Positions 45,298-54,987 of a DNA stretch of 64,000 nucleotides are shown one piece after another. The notes under the pieces were generated by a model. It worked only from the letters and a program-made list of their open reading frames with translations, was not told the DNA's origin and did no database searches. Position numbers and translations under genes: made by a program. The stretch's first letter is position 1, and every line of letters begins with the position of its first letter. This stretch comes from Roseomonas sp. OT10 (lineage in GTDB: Bacteria > Pseudomonadota > Alphaproteobacteria > Acetobacterales > Acetobacteraceae): positions 310,001 through 374,000 of the forward strand of contig NZ_CP087719.1 in NCBI RefSeq assembly GCF_020991085.1, given 5' to 3'.

Positions 45298-45708
45298 ATG
45301 CGCCTCTCAATGCCCGCCGCCGGCCTGCTGCTCGGCGCGTTCACGGCCGCCGCCCATGCGCAGGCGCCGGCGGCACCTCCGGCCACCGCGCAGGGGCAGC
45401 AGGAGATGCTGCGCATGATGCACCTCGCCGGACGCAACCAGCTGGGCGTGCTGCAGTACTGCGAGGCGCAGGGCAGCGTCGGGGCCGACGTCGTGGCGCT
45501 GCAACGGCGCGTGCTGGGCATGCTCCCTCCGGTTCAGGTCGAGGGGCTGGACGCGGCCGAGGCCACCGGCAAGGGCGGCGTCGTGGACGCCATGGGCACC
45601 CGCGTGGCGCTGGCGGACGCGGCAAGGGCGCAGGGCACGACGCCCGATGCCATGTGCAAGCAGATGGCCGCCATGTTGCAGGCCCAGGCGGCCCAGCTCC
45701 CGCGGTAG
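45298..45708 (+). CDS. exported protein of unknown function
   Basis: A 136-residue protein with signal peptide (MRLSMPAAGLLLGAFTAAAHA cleaved before QAPAAP). The mature part is helical with two cysteines, GVLQYCEAQG and DAMCKQMAAML, and a methionine-rich start QQEMLRMMHLAGRNQ. Similar short exported proteins are widespread in Acetobacteraceae; I do not know a tested function. Monocistronic, first gene right of the island. Confidence 0.65.
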   Translation: MRLSMPAAGLLLGAFTAAAHAQAPAAPPATAQGQQEMLRMMHLAGRNQLGVLQYCEAQGSVGADVVALQRRVLGMLPPVQVEGLDAAEATGKGGVVDAMGTRVALADAARAQGTTPDAMCKQMAAMLQAQAAQLPR

Positions 45709-45903
45709 CCGGCGCACCCGCCCGCGAGGCGCCCGGCAGCGGCCGGCGCCGGGCCCGGCCTTCGCCGCCCTGGCTCACGGGGAAGGCGGCTGGCCCCGCG
45801 GGCGACGCCCATGGCGCCAGCCTCCGCATCCCGGTTCCGGCATCCCATGTGCATGCCGGCCCCGGCGGGGGCGCTGTGGCGCCCGTTCCGGGAGACCGTC
45901 ACC

Positions 45904-47403
45904 ATGCGCCTGCATCCCTTCCAGCAACTCGCCGCGGCCCTGCTCGCCCTCAGCCTCGCGGCACCGGCCGGTGCACAGACCCTGCGCATCGGGATCGGCG
46001 CCGATCCCAACGTGCTCGATCCCGCGCAGTCCACGGCCTATGTCGAGCGCATCGTCTTCACCGCCCTCTGCGACCGGCTGGTGGATGTCGGGCCCGACCT
46101 CTCCTTCCGGCCGGAGCTGGCCACCGCCTGGGCCTGGTCCGAGGAGGGCCGCACCCTCACCCTGACCCTGCGCCCGGACGGCCGCTTCCACGACGGCACG
46201 GCGGTGGACGCGGCCGCGGTGAAGGTGAACCTCGACCGCTACCGCACCGCCCGCGAATCCCGCCGCCGCGCCGAGCTGGCGGCCGTGGACGCCGTGGAGG
46301 CCCCCGACCCGCGCACGGTGGTGATCCGGCTGAAGGAACCCTTCGCGCCGCTGCTCTCCGTGCTGTCCGACCGTTCCGGCATGATCCTCTCCCCCGCCGC
46401 CCTGGCCCGGCTGGGAGAGCGCATCCGCGAGGAGCCGGTCTGCTCCGGGCCCTTCCGCCTCGTCCGCCGGGTGGCGCAGGACCGGATCGAGATGGAGCGC
46501 TTCCCGGAGCACTGGAACGCCGCCAACATCCACGTCCAGCGGCTGGTCATGCGGCCCATCCCGGACAGCACCGTGCGCATGCTGAACCTGCGCTCCGGCC
46601 AGCTCGACATCATCGAGCGGCTCGCGCCCTCCGACGTGGCGGAGGCGCGGCGCGACCCGAAGGTGGCGGTGACGGAGGCGACCTCCATCGCCTACCAGCT
46701 CTTCTACATGCGGATGCAGGGCGGCGCCCTGTCCGACCCCCGGCTGCGCGAGGCGCTGGAGCTGAGCCTGGACCGGGACATCATCAACCAAGTGGCGCTG
46801 GAGGGGCTCTTCGTCCCCAACAACCAGCCGGAGGCGCCCGGCACGCCCTATCACTTCCCCGACCTCGCGCCCCCGGCGCGCGACCTGGCCCGGGCGAAGG
46901 CGCTGCTGCGCGAGGCCGGCCAGCCGGCCCCGGCCTTCACCCTGCTGGTGCCCAACAGCCCGGTGGAAAGCCAGGTGGCGCAGATCATCCAGGCCATGGC
47001 GGGCGAGGCGGGCTTCCAGGTGAAGCTGGAGGTGCTGGAATCCTCCGCGCTGGTGGCGCGGTCCGAGCGCGGCCAGGACTACGACGCCGCCTTCGGCATC
47101 TGGTCCGGCCGCCCCGACCCGGACGGCAACATCGCGCCCTGGCTGGCAACGGACGGCTTCCTGAACCGCATGGGCTACAGCGTCCCGGCCGTGGACGCCG
47201 CCTTCCTCGCCGCCCGCCGCAGCACGGACACCGCCACCCGGCAGGAGGCCTACCGCGCCGCGGCCCGGCGCTGGATGGCCGACCGGCCCGTCCTGGTGCT
47301 CTACAGCTACCGCTGGTTCTGGGGGATGCGCGCCGGGATCACCGGCTTCCAGCCCTCGCCGGACGGGCTGATCCGCTTCGCCGGGCTGCGCCTGCCGCAA
47401 TAG
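45904..47403 (+). CDS. peptide-type ABC transporter receptor (SBP family 5), orphan
   Basis: A 499-residue periplasmic receptor. ATG 45904 begins the signal peptide (MRLHPFQQLAAALLALSLAAPAGA). The mature protein has LRIGIGADPNVLDPAQSTAYVE, LATAWAWSEEGRTLTLTLRP and FHDGTAVDAAAVKVNLDRY, the SBP_bac_5 pattern. About 30% different in layout from the two Dpp receptors near 15000. No permease or ATPase genes adjoin it, so it must use a transporter elsewhere. Convergent with the hydrolase gene, 6 bp apart. Confidence 0.88.
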   Translation: MRLHPFQQLAAALLALSLAAPAGAQTLRIGIGADPNVLDPAQSTAYVERIVFTALCDRLVDVGPDLSFRPELATAWAWSEEGRTLTLTLRPDGRFHDGTAVDAAAVKVNLDRYRTARESRRRAELAAVDAVEAPDPRTVVIRLKEPFAPLLSVLSDRSGMILSPAALARLGERIREEPVCSGPFRLVRRVAQDRIEMERFPEHWNAANIHVQRLVMRPIPDSTVRMLNLRSGQLDIIERLAPSDVAEARRDPKVAVTEATSIAYQLFYMRMQGGALSDPRLREALELSLDRDIINQVALEGLFVPNNQPEAPGTPYHFPDLAPPARDLARAKALLREAGQPAPAFTLLVPNSPVESQVAQIIQAMAGEAGFQVKLEVLESSALVARSERGQDYDAAFGIWSGRPDPDGNIAPWLATDGFLNRMGYSVPAVDAAFLAARRSTDTATRQEAYRAAARRWMADRPVLVLYSYRWFWGMRAGITGFQPSPDGLIRFAGLRLPQ

Positions 47404-47409
47404 GCCCCG

Positions 47410-48258
47410 TCAGCGGGCCGCCAGCCCCATCGCGCGCAGCGTCGCCCGATGCAGCGGGCTGGCGGGATCGCCCAGGTCGAAGATGATGTCGAAGTGGTTG
47501 GAGCCGGGGCGCGGCGCCACCTCCTCGACCGCGCAGCCGCCGGCGCGCAGGAGGGCGGCGAAGCTGGCGGTCTGGCGCTTGAACTCCGCCGTCTCCGTGT
47601 CGCCCACGCTCATCACGACATGCAGCCCCGGCGGCACCGGCCGGCGGGCGGGGGAGAGGCGCGCCACCGCCGCCTCGTCCAGCTCCGCCCAGTCGTTCAC
47701 GTAGGACAGCCGCACCGGCTCCAGCTCGTAGAGGCCGGAGAGCAGGGTGGCCCCGGTCACCCCCGCCTCGTCCAGCAGCATCCCCGCCAGATGCCCGCCC
47801 GCCGAGGAGCCGGCGAGGTGGATGCGCGCCGGGTCGCCCCCGTGGCGGGCGATGCTCTCCCGCACCCAGGCCAGCCCGGCGCGGCACTGCGCCACGATCT
47901 CCGCGACAGTGGCCTCCGGCCGCAGCACGTAGTCCAGCGCGACGGTGCAGGCCCCCGCCGCCGTCAGCCCCGGAGCCATCGCCCCGGAATCCGCGGCATC
48001 CAGCATCCGCCAGTAGCCGCCATGGATGAACACCAGCACGGGCGCCGGGCCGGGGGCAGCCGCCGGGTAGACATCCAGCCGGTTGCGCTCGTGCGGCCCG
48101 TAGCGGAGGTCGGCGACATGCGGCAGCGCCGCCTTGGCGGCATCGGTGCGCGACCGGTACTCGGCCAGGATGGCGAACATGTCCGGCACCGTGGCGCGGC
48201 AGTTGTACTGCGTGTCGAGCCAGGCCTGGTCGCGGCCATGCCAGGGTTCGGTGGTCAT
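47410..48258 (-). CDS. alpha/beta-hydrolase, kynurenine-formamidase-like
   Basis: A 282-residue hydrolase of the BD-FAE/HSL group. Oxyanion motif VFIHGGYWR near 76, nucleophile in GSSAGGHLAG near 152, Asp in MSVGDTETAEFKRQ near 230 and His in GSNHFDIIFDL. HGGYW together with the N-terminal DTQYNCRATVPD matches eukaryotic/arylformamidase-like kynurenine formamidases that cleave N-formyl-kynurenine. A 3-hydroxyanthranilate dioxygenase gene 5 kb away supports a tryptophan/anthranilate link but substrate is not proven. Confidence 0.75.
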   Translation of the reverse strand: MTTEPWHGRDQAWLDTQYNCRATVPDMFAILAEYRSRTDAAKAALPHVADLRYGPHERNRLDVYPAAAPGPAPVLVFIHGGYWRMLDAADSGAMAPGLTAAGACTVALDYVLRPEATVAEIVAQCRAGLAWVRESIARHGGDPARIHLAGSSAGGHLAGMLLDEAGVTGATLLSGLYELEPVRLSYVNDWAELDEAAVARLSPARRPVPPGLHVVMSVGDTETAEFKRQTASFAALLRAGGCAVEEVAPRPGSNHFDIIFDLGDPASPLHRATLRAMGLAAR

Positions 48259-48391
48259 GCGGCGTCGGCTCCCGGGGCCTGCAGGGTGGGGCGCTTCCCG
48301 GCGGGCGCATGCGCCCGACCTCCCGTCCGGGGCGGCGCGATCATGGCGGCAGGGAGGGCAGGGCCCGTCCCATGGGCGACGGCGCCAAGCA

Positions 48392-49092
<701 letters not shown>

Positions 49093-49093
<1 letters not shown>

Positions 49094-49851
49094 CAGGCGT
49101 CCGCCTCCTCGCTCAGATAGGCCTCGCGCACCGCCGGGTCGGCGCGGATGGCCGCGGGCGGGCCGCTGGCGATGCAGCGGCCATAGACCAGCACGGAGAC
49201 CCGGTCGGCGAGCGCGAAGACCGCCTCCATGTCGTGCTCCACCAGCAGCATCGCGACCTGGCCCTTGAGGGCGCGCAGCACCTCCGTCATGCGCAGGCTC
49301 TCGGCGGCGCCCAGCCCGGCCATCGGCTCGTCCAGCAGCAGCAGGCGCGGGGCGGCGGCGAGCGCCAGGGCCAGCTCCAGCTGCTTGCGCTCGCCATGGC
49401 TGAGGTCGGCCGCCCGCACGCCGCCTCGCGCCGGCTCCAGCCCGACCCGCGCCAGCAGCGCCCGCGCCGGCTGCCGCAGCGCCGGGTCCCGTCCCGCATC
49501 GCGCCAGAAGCGGAAGGAGTGCCCGGCCTGCGCCTGCACGGCCAGGGCGGCGTTGTCCTCGGCGGTGGCCTCGTCCAGCAGCTGGGTGATCTGGAAGGTT
49601 CGCGACAACCCGCGCCGCACCCGGCGCGCGGCGGAGAGGGCGGTGATGTCCTCCCCCCCGAACAGGATGGCACCGGAATCCGGCGTGATCTCGCCCGTGA
49701 CCTGGCCGATCAGCGTGGTCTTCCCCGCGCCGTTCGGGCCGATCAGCGCGTGCAGCTCCCCCGGCGCCACCTCCAGGCTCAGCCCGTCCGTCGCCGCCAG
49801 CCCGCCGAAGGCCTTGCGCAGGTCGCGGACGGAGAGCAGCGCCTCAGCCAC
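49093..49851 (-). CDS. livG: LivG-type branched-chain amino acid ABC ATPase
   Basis: A 252-residue ATPase. Walker A GPNGAGKTT near 38, the LivG-type RTFQITQLLDEATAEDN segment near 85, signature LSHGERKQLELALALA near 146, Walker B LLLLDEPMAGLG near 168, and the C-terminal VREAYLSEE. Overlaps livM by 8 bp upstream and livF by 1 bp downstream. Confidence 0.93.
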
Positions 49852-50809
49852 CGCGCCGCACCCCGAAGGCCCCCATCACCCCGCCGCGCCAGAGCAGGGC
49901 GACCAGCACCAGCAGCGGCCCGAGGATGAAGGGCCAGTGCTCGGTGAGGCCCGCCAGCACCGTCTCCAGCGTCACCAGCACGGCAGCCCCCACCACGGGC
50001 CCCAGCAGCGTGCCCATGCCGCCCAGGATCACCATCACCAGCAGCTCGCCCGAGCTCTGCCAGGCCATCATGTCCGGGCTGACGAAGCGCTGGTGGTTCG
50101 CCATCAGCGCCCCGGCCAGCGCCGCCCCCATCCCCGCCAGGGTGAAGGCCGCCAGCCGGTAGGGATAGGCGGACACCCCCAGCGCCGCCATGCGCCGCGG
50201 ATTCTGCCGCGCCCCGTCCAGCACCCGCCCGAAGCGCGACCGCACCACGCGCCGCTGCAAGGCCAGCCAGGCCACCAGCAGCCCCAGCGACAGCCAGTAC
50301 ATCTGCGCCGGATCGCGCAGGTCCATCCCCGGCACCAGGTTCTTGCGCCGGATCATCAGCCCGTCATCCCCGCCATAGGCCTTCAGCCCGACGAAGAGGA
50401 AGAACAGCATCTGCGCGAAGGCCAGGGTGATCATGATGAACTGCACCCCCGCCGTCCGCAGCGACAGCGCCCCGATCGCCGCCGCCGCCACGCCCCCCAC
50501 CAGCATCGCGGCGGGCGCCGTCACCAGCAGCGCGTTCGACCCGGGCACGAGGCCCCAGAGCGCCTCCCCCCCCGACCAGTGCGCATAGAGGATGCCCACC
50601 GTGTACCCGCCCAGCCCGTAGAAGGCGGCGTGCCCGAACGACACCATCCCCCCGCGCCCCAGGATCAGGTCCAGCGACGCCGCCGCCAGCCCCAGGATCG
50701 CGATCCGCGTCGCCAGCGCCGTCGTCGCCGGGCTGCCCAGCGCATCGGCCACCCAGGGCAACACCACCGCCGCCAGCAGCAGCGGCACCCATCCCCAGCG
50801 GCGCATCAT
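49844..50809 (-). CDS. livM: LivM-type permease
   Basis: A 321-residue permease with eight to nine helices. LDLILGRGGMVSFGHAAFYGLGGY near 42 is the family signature. The two adjacent ATGs at 50809 and 50806 are both possible; further upstream the frame enters a long hairpin and is not coding-like. A 259-bp spacer with a very long inverted repeat separates it from livH. Confidence 0.92.
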   Translation of the reverse strand: MMRRWGWVPLLLAAVVLPWVADALGSPATTALATRIAILGLAAASLDLILGRGGMVSFGHAAFYGLGGYTVGILYAHWSGGEALWGLVPGSNALLVTAPAAMLVGGVAAAAIGALSLRTAGVQFIMITLAFAQMLFFLFVGLKAYGGDDGLMIRRKNLVPGMDLRDPAQMYWLSLGLLVAWLALQRRVVRSRFGRVLDGARQNPRRMAALGVSAYPYRLAAFTLAGMGAALAGALMANHQRFVSPDMMAWQSSGELLVMVILGGMGTLLGPVVGAAVLVTLETVLAGLTEHWPFILGPLLVLVALLWRGGVMGAFGVRRGG

Positions 50810-50862
50810 GGGGTGGCGTCGGCTCCCGTGACCCGCAGGGCGGGCTCCGCCCCCCTGCACCC

Positions 50863-51012
50863 CCCGCCAGGAGCAGAGCCCCTGGACCCATATTCGTAAA
50901 AGAGTGGCGCTGGTTGGGACGGGGGTGTCCCGACGCGGCTACGCCGTCGGGACACCCCCGTCCCAACCAGCGCAATTATGAAAGGGGGTCCAGGGGCTCT
51001 GCTCCTGGCGGG
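50863..51012. repeat. 150-bp long inverted repeat inside the liv operon
   Basis: Arms of about 70 bp (50863-50935 and 50945-51012) pair almost fully: outer CCGCCAGGAGCAGAGCCCCT with its complement, an internal AT-rich mismatch (ATATTCGTAAAA against the complement of AATTATGAAA), then GCGCTGGTTGGGACGGGGGT and GTCCCGACG, loop CGGCTACGC. It lies between livH and livM and would fold in mRNA as a huge stem. Looks like a mobile palindromic unit. Confidence 0.85.
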
Positions 51013-51068
51013 ATGGGTGTGGGAAGGGCAGCGCCCTTCCCACGGGCCACAAGCGCAACGCCGGCCCA

Positions 51069-51983
51069 TCACGCCGCCGCCGGGAGGAGGCCGCGGGGGC
51101 GGAGGAGGAGGACGGCGGCCATGAGGAGGTAGACGCCCATGGAGGCGAGGGCGGCGGCGAGGGCGTCGGCCTGGTCGGGCGGCAGGGCGCCGCGGAGGAG
51201 GCCGGGGGCGAAGGCGCGCAGCAGCGTGTCCACGAGGCCGACGAGGAGGGCGCCGGCCAGGGCGCCGCGGATGGAGCCGACGCCGCCGATGACCACGACG
51301 ACGAAGGTCATGATCAGGATCTGCTCGCCCATGCCGACCTGCACGGAGAGGACGGGGCCGGCGAGGAAGCCGGCGAGCCCGGCGAGGAGGGCGCCCAGGC
51401 CGAAGACCAGGGTGGTGAGCAGGCGGATGTCGACGCCCAGCGCGCGGACCATCTCGCGGTGCGTGGCGCCGGCGCGGACCAGCATGCCGATGCGGGTGCG
51501 CTGGATGAGGAACCACAGGCCCAGCGCGACGAGCAGGCCGACGGCGAGGATCAGCAGCCTCCAGGCGGGGTAGGGGATGCCGGGGATGATCTCGACGGAA
51601 CGGCGCAGCGGCCCCGGCACGTCGACGAAGAGCGGCTGGCGGCCGAAGAGCAGCACCATGGACTGGTTGAAGAACAGGATCAGGCCGAAGGTCGCCAGCA
51701 CCTGGTCCAGGTGGTCGCGGGCATAGAGCCGGCGCAGCACCACCAGCTCCACCAGCATGCCGGCGACGGCGGCGGCGGCCAGCGCGGCGAGCAGGGCGAG
51801 GATGGCGGAGCCGGTCTGCGCCGCGACCCAGGCGGCGGCGAAGGCGCCGATCATGTAGAGCGAGCCATGGGCGAGGTTGATCACGCCCATGATGCCGAAG
51901 ACCAGCGTCAGCCCGGCGGCGAGCAGGAACAGCGTGACGCCGAGCTGCAAGCCGTTGAGCAACTGCTCCGCGAGGAGCGTCAT
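51069..51983 (-). CDS. livH: LivH-type permease
   Basis: A 304-residue permease with about eight helices. N-terminal LLNGLQLGVTLFLLAAGLTLVFGIMGVINLAHGSLYMIGAF contains the conserved GxMGVxNLAHG loop; GMLVRAGATHREMVRALGVD is the EAA-like cytoplasmic loop. Starts 4 bp after the receptor gene stop. The palindromic element after it may lower expression of the downstream livM-livG-livF or protect the livH end of the transcript. Confidence 0.93.
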   Translation of the reverse strand: MTLLAEQLLNGLQLGVTLFLLAAGLTLVFGIMGVINLAHGSLYMIGAFAAAWVAAQTGSAILALLAALAAAAVAGMLVELVVLRRLYARDHLDQVLATFGLILFFNQSMVLLFGRQPLFVDVPGPLRRSVEIIPGIPYPAWRLLILAVGLLVALGLWFLIQRTRIGMLVRAGATHREMVRALGVDIRLLTTLVFGLGALLAGLAGFLAGPVLSVQVGMGEQILIMTFVVVVIGGVGSIRGALAGALLVGLVDTLLRAFAPGLLRGALPPDQADALAAALASMGVYLLMAAVLLLRPRGLLPAAA

Positions 51984-51987
51984 GCCG

Positions 51988-53172
51988 TCACATCTTGCAC
52001 TCGGCCGCGTAGACGTCGCCGTGGTTGGTCAGCACCCGGTCCTGGGTGACGAGCGCCAGCTTGCCGCCCACCCGCTGCACCTTCAGCGCCCACCAGTCCT
52101 GGATCGGGTGCTGGTTGGGGCCGAAGCGGAAGGCGCCGCGCGTGCTCTCGAAGGCGGCGGGGTTCATGGCACGGCGGAAGGCCTCGACGTCGGAGACCTT
52201 GCCGTCCGTGCCCTTCAGCGCCGCGCCGAGCGCCAGCGCCGTGTCCCAGCCCTGCTGTGCGTAGTAGGTCGGCAGGCGGTTGTACTTCGCCTGGAAGTCC
52301 GCGACGAACTTCTTCGAGCTCGGATGGGGGAAGTCCGTGTTCCAGTGGGAGGTGACGGTCAGCCCCTCCGCCGCGTCGCCGACGGCGGCCAGCGTCGTGC
52401 TGTCCATCGAGGGCGCGGGCAGCACCATGGGGATGGATTGCAGCAGCCCCGCCTGGGCGTATTGCCGCAGGAAGGCGATGCCGACGCCGCCCGGGTGGAA
52501 CTGGAACACCGCATCGGGCTTCGCCGCGCGGATCTGCGCCAGCTCGGCCGCGAAATCCGTCTGGTCGAGCCGGGTATAGACCTCGCTCACGATCTCGCCG
52601 CCGAACTGCCGCTTGAAGCCGGTCAGCGCGTCGCGCCCCGCCTGGTAGTTGGGGGCGAGGATGAACATGCGCTTGTAGCCGGCGTTCTTCGCCGCCTGCC
52701 CGGCGCTCTCGTGCAGGCTGTCGTTCTGCCAGGCGATGGACCAGAAGCCCTTGTTGCACTCCTTGCCCGCGAAGGTGGAGGGCGAGGCGTTCGGGCTGGC
52801 GTAGAGCCCGTCCGCGTCGAGGATGTCGGGTGCCGTCGCGCCGAGCACGTTGCTGAAGACGATGCCGGTGAACAGCTTGATCTTCTCGTTGCGCAGGAAG
52901 CGCTCGGCGACCTGCTTGGCGGTGCCGGGGCGCAGCCCATCATCCTCCACCAGCACCGAGACGGGCACGCCGCCCAGCTTGCCGCCGCCCTGCTCGACCT
53001 GCAGCAGGAAGGCGTCGCGGATGTCCTGGCCGAGATAGCCGCCGGGGCCGGAGAGGGTGGTGATCATGCCGATCTTCACCCCCGCGCCCTGGGCCAGGGC
53101 GGGGCGGGACAGAAGGGTGGCGGCCGGCGCGGCGGCAAGGCCGGCGCCGAGAAGCGTCCTGCGACGAAGCAT
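51988..53172 (-). CDS. Liv-type ABC transporter receptor
   Basis: A 394-residue periplasmic receptor (type I fold, ligand-gated-channel-like Peripla_BP_6). ATG 53172 starts MLRRRTLLGAGLAAAPAATL, a Tat-like or long Sec signal cut after ALA. VKIGMITTLSGPGGYLGQDI and FILAPNYQAGRDALTGFKRQFGGEIV are characteristic. First gene of the Liv operon. The neighbouring dioxygenase gene (53254-53790), 81 bp upstream on the same strand, suggests an aromatic acid or amide as ligand. Confidence 0.92.
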   Translation of the reverse strand: MLRRRTLLGAGLAAAPAATLLSRPALAQGAGVKIGMITTLSGPGGYLGQDIRDAFLLQVEQGGGKLGGVPVSVLVEDDGLRPGTAKQVAERFLRNEKIKLFTGIVFSNVLGATAPDILDADGLYASPNASPSTFAGKECNKGFWSIAWQNDSLHESAGQAAKNAGYKRMFILAPNYQAGRDALTGFKRQFGGEIVSEVYTRLDQTDFAAELAQIRAAKPDAVFQFHPGGVGIAFLRQYAQAGLLQSIPMVLPAPSMDSTTLAAVGDAAEGLTVTSHWNTDFPHPSSKKFVADFQAKYNRLPTYYAQQGWDTALALGAALKGTDGKVSDVEAFRRAMNPAAFESTRGAFRFGPNQHPIQDWWALKVQRVGGKLALVTQDRVLTNHGDVYAAECKM

Positions 53173-53253
53173 CACCGTCTCCCGTTCCGGTTCATGGGGG
53201 CACGATGCCGAATCCGTGACCCCCCGCCAATGCCCTCCCGGTTGAAACCGGTC

Positions 53254-53790
53254 TCAGAGGCTCACCCAGCCCGGCGGCGGTGCCTTGCCCGGGTGCAGCG
53301 TGCCGCAATGCGGGCAGGTGCGCTTCTCCTCGCTGGCGTAGAACTCGGCGTAGAGGGGCGGGAGGTCCTTCACGATGTCCGTCACCACCAGCTCGATGCG
53401 GTAGACCTTGCCGCCGCAGGAGAAGCAGTACCACTCGAAGGCATCCTTGCTGCCCGGCGGGCGCGATCCCTCGACCACCAGCCCGACGGAGCCCTCCTGC
53501 GGCCGCTGCGGCGAATGCGGCACATGGGCGGGGAGGAGGAAGACCTGCCCCTCGCGGATCGGGATGTCCTGGATGCGGCCGTCGAGGACGACCTTCAGCA
53601 CCATGTCGCCCTTGAGCTGGTAGAAGAACTCCTCCACCGGGTCGTCGTGGAAATCCACCCGCTGGTTCGGGCCGCCGACGATCTGCACGACCGTCTCGGC
53701 GCCCTCGAAGAGCAGCTTGTTGCCGACGGGCGGCTTCAGGTTCGGCGCGTGTTCGGCGATCCAGGGCTGGAAGTCGAAGGGTGGCTTCAT
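53254..53790 (-). CDS. nbaC: 3-hydroxyanthranilate 3,4-dioxygenase
   Basis: A 178-residue cupin that opens the ring of 3-hydroxyanthranilate to 2-amino-3-carboxymuconate semialdehyde with Fe(II) and O2. Metal-site residues are in DFHDDPVEEFFYQ (His, Glu) and LPAHVPHSPQ (His); NQRVDFH supplies the substrate-binding Arg. The bacterial C-terminal rubredoxin-like site is intact: CFSCG and CPHCG. ATG 53790 gives MKPPFDFQPWI, the usual start. It is the only recognisable 3-hydroxyanthranilate enzyme here; acroyl-semialdehyde decarboxylase is not in the window. Confidence 0.93.
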   Translation of the reverse strand: MKPPFDFQPWIAEHAPNLKPPVGNKLLFEGAETVVQIVGGPNQRVDFHDDPVEEFFYQLKGDMVLKVVLDGRIQDIPIREGQVFLLPAHVPHSPQRPQEGSVGLVVEGSRPPGSKDAFEWYCFSCGGKVYRIELVVTDIVKDLPPLYAEFYASEEKRTCPHCGTLHPGKAPPPGWVSL

Positions 53791-53815
53791 TCGGACGTCT
53801 CCTTCGGGAAAGAAA

Positions 53816-54003
53816 AGAACGGGGGTTCGAGGCACTGCCTCGAAGCGACCCCGAATCCCCCGCCTTCCTTCAGGAGTCCGCGCTTGGCCGGACCTGCACC
53901 CGACCCGCGGGCGGAGCCCGCGTGGCACGGTCGCTGGCCCCGGCCCCTCGCGGACTCCCGAAAGAGGGAGGGGGTTTGGGGGAGGTCACTCCCCCAAGCC
54001 TGT
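53816..54003. other. 188-bp intergenic stretch with hairpins
   Basis: Between the DHDPS-family gene and the dioxygenase gene. Includes GGGGTTCGAGGCACTGCCTCG-type self-complementary words and GGGCGGAGCCCG near 53910, similar in style to the interspersed repeats but without their core hairpin. AGGAGTCCGC (53872) and GCGGACTCCC (53951) form a larger inverted pair. No gene. Confidence 0.4.
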
Positions 54004-54987
54004 CTACTCCGCCGCCCGGGCCGGCAGCCGCAACCCGCAGCCGGCGAAGGCGGCACGGGTGGCGGCGCGCTCCGCCTCGGTCAGCGGCAGCATCGGCCGG
54101 CGCACGGTGCCGCCCGCCTGGCCCAGCAGCTCCTGCCAGTATTTCTGGTGCGCCTGGGGCTTGCCACCGGGGCGGGTGGATTTCAGCGCATCGCGCACGG
54201 GTTGCAGGCTGGCGCTTACGGCGCGGGCCTCCTCGGCGCGGCCTGCGAAGGCGAGGTCCGTGTAGTCGCGCATCCGCCGGTCCGCGGCGGTCTGGAGGAG
54301 GTAGGGCGGCGAGGAGCAGAGGTAGAGCCGCCAGCCCAGCTCCAGGATGTTGTCCAGCCACTCCTCCTCGCTGGCGGTGGAGACGATCAGGCTGTCGCCG
54401 GCGAGGCGCGTGAGCTCGGCATACATCGGGCGCGGCACGGAGTACTTGATGGCCACCACGTTCGGCACCTGCTCCGCGATGCGGGCGCAGAGCTCCGGCG
54501 ACATCAGGTAGCCGCTGTCGGGATGGCTCCACAGCGCGATGCCCAGGCCGGTGCGGCTGCCGATGTAGCGGTAGTACTCCAGCAGGGTCTCGTCGCGGTC
54601 GTGGACGAAGTGCAGTACGGGGGCGTGCACCACGATGTAGTCGGCGCCGCAGCCTTCGGCATGCGCGGCCAACTCCAGCACCGCGTCGAGGTTCTGGTCG
54701 GAGCAGGACATGATCGTCTGCGCCCCGCATTCCCGTGCCACCTCGGCCGCCACGGTGAAGCTGCGCCGGCGCTCCTCCATGGAGAGGGAGAAGAACTCCC
54801 CCTGCTTGCCGGCGACGAAGACGCCGTCGATGCCGAGGTCGCGGAACCAGTGGCGCAGGTTCGACCGGAAGCCTTCCTCGTCCACCGACAGGTCGGGGCG
54901 GAAGGGCGTCAGCGCCGCCGCCCAGATGCCGCGCATGGTCTCGCGGGCATGGCGCTTCGCCTCGTCGCGCGTGTAGGCCGGGCTCAT
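54004..54987 (-). CDS. dihydrodipicolinate synthase/N-acetylneuraminate lyase family protein
   Basis: A 327-residue class I aldolase-type TIM barrel. RGIWAAALTPFRPDLSVDEEGF is the family start; the Schiff-base lysine is K181 in VVAIKYS. The GxxGE strand is altered to VAGKQGEFFSLSMEER, and the usual LYNxPxR tyrosine segment reads IALWSHPDSGY, so it is unlikely to be true DapA; a lyase or hydratase of a catabolic pathway is more likely. It overlaps the molybdopterin-hydroxylase gene by ATGA, which suggests consecutive steps. Confidence 0.85.
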   Translation of the reverse strand: MSPAYTRDEAKRHARETMRGIWAAALTPFRPDLSVDEEGFRSNLRHWFRDLGIDGVFVAGKQGEFFSLSMEERRRSFTVAAEVARECGAQTIMSCSDQNLDAVLELAAHAEGCGADYIVVHAPVLHFVHDRDETLLEYYRYIGSRTGLGIALWSHPDSGYLMSPELCARIAEQVPNVVAIKYSVPRPMYAELTRLAGDSLIVSTASEEEWLDNILELGWRLYLCSSPPYLLQTAADRRMRDYTDLAFAGRAEEARAVSASLQPVRDALKSTRPGGKPQAHQKYWQELLGQAGGTVRRPMLPLTEAERAATRAAFAGCGLRLPARAAE

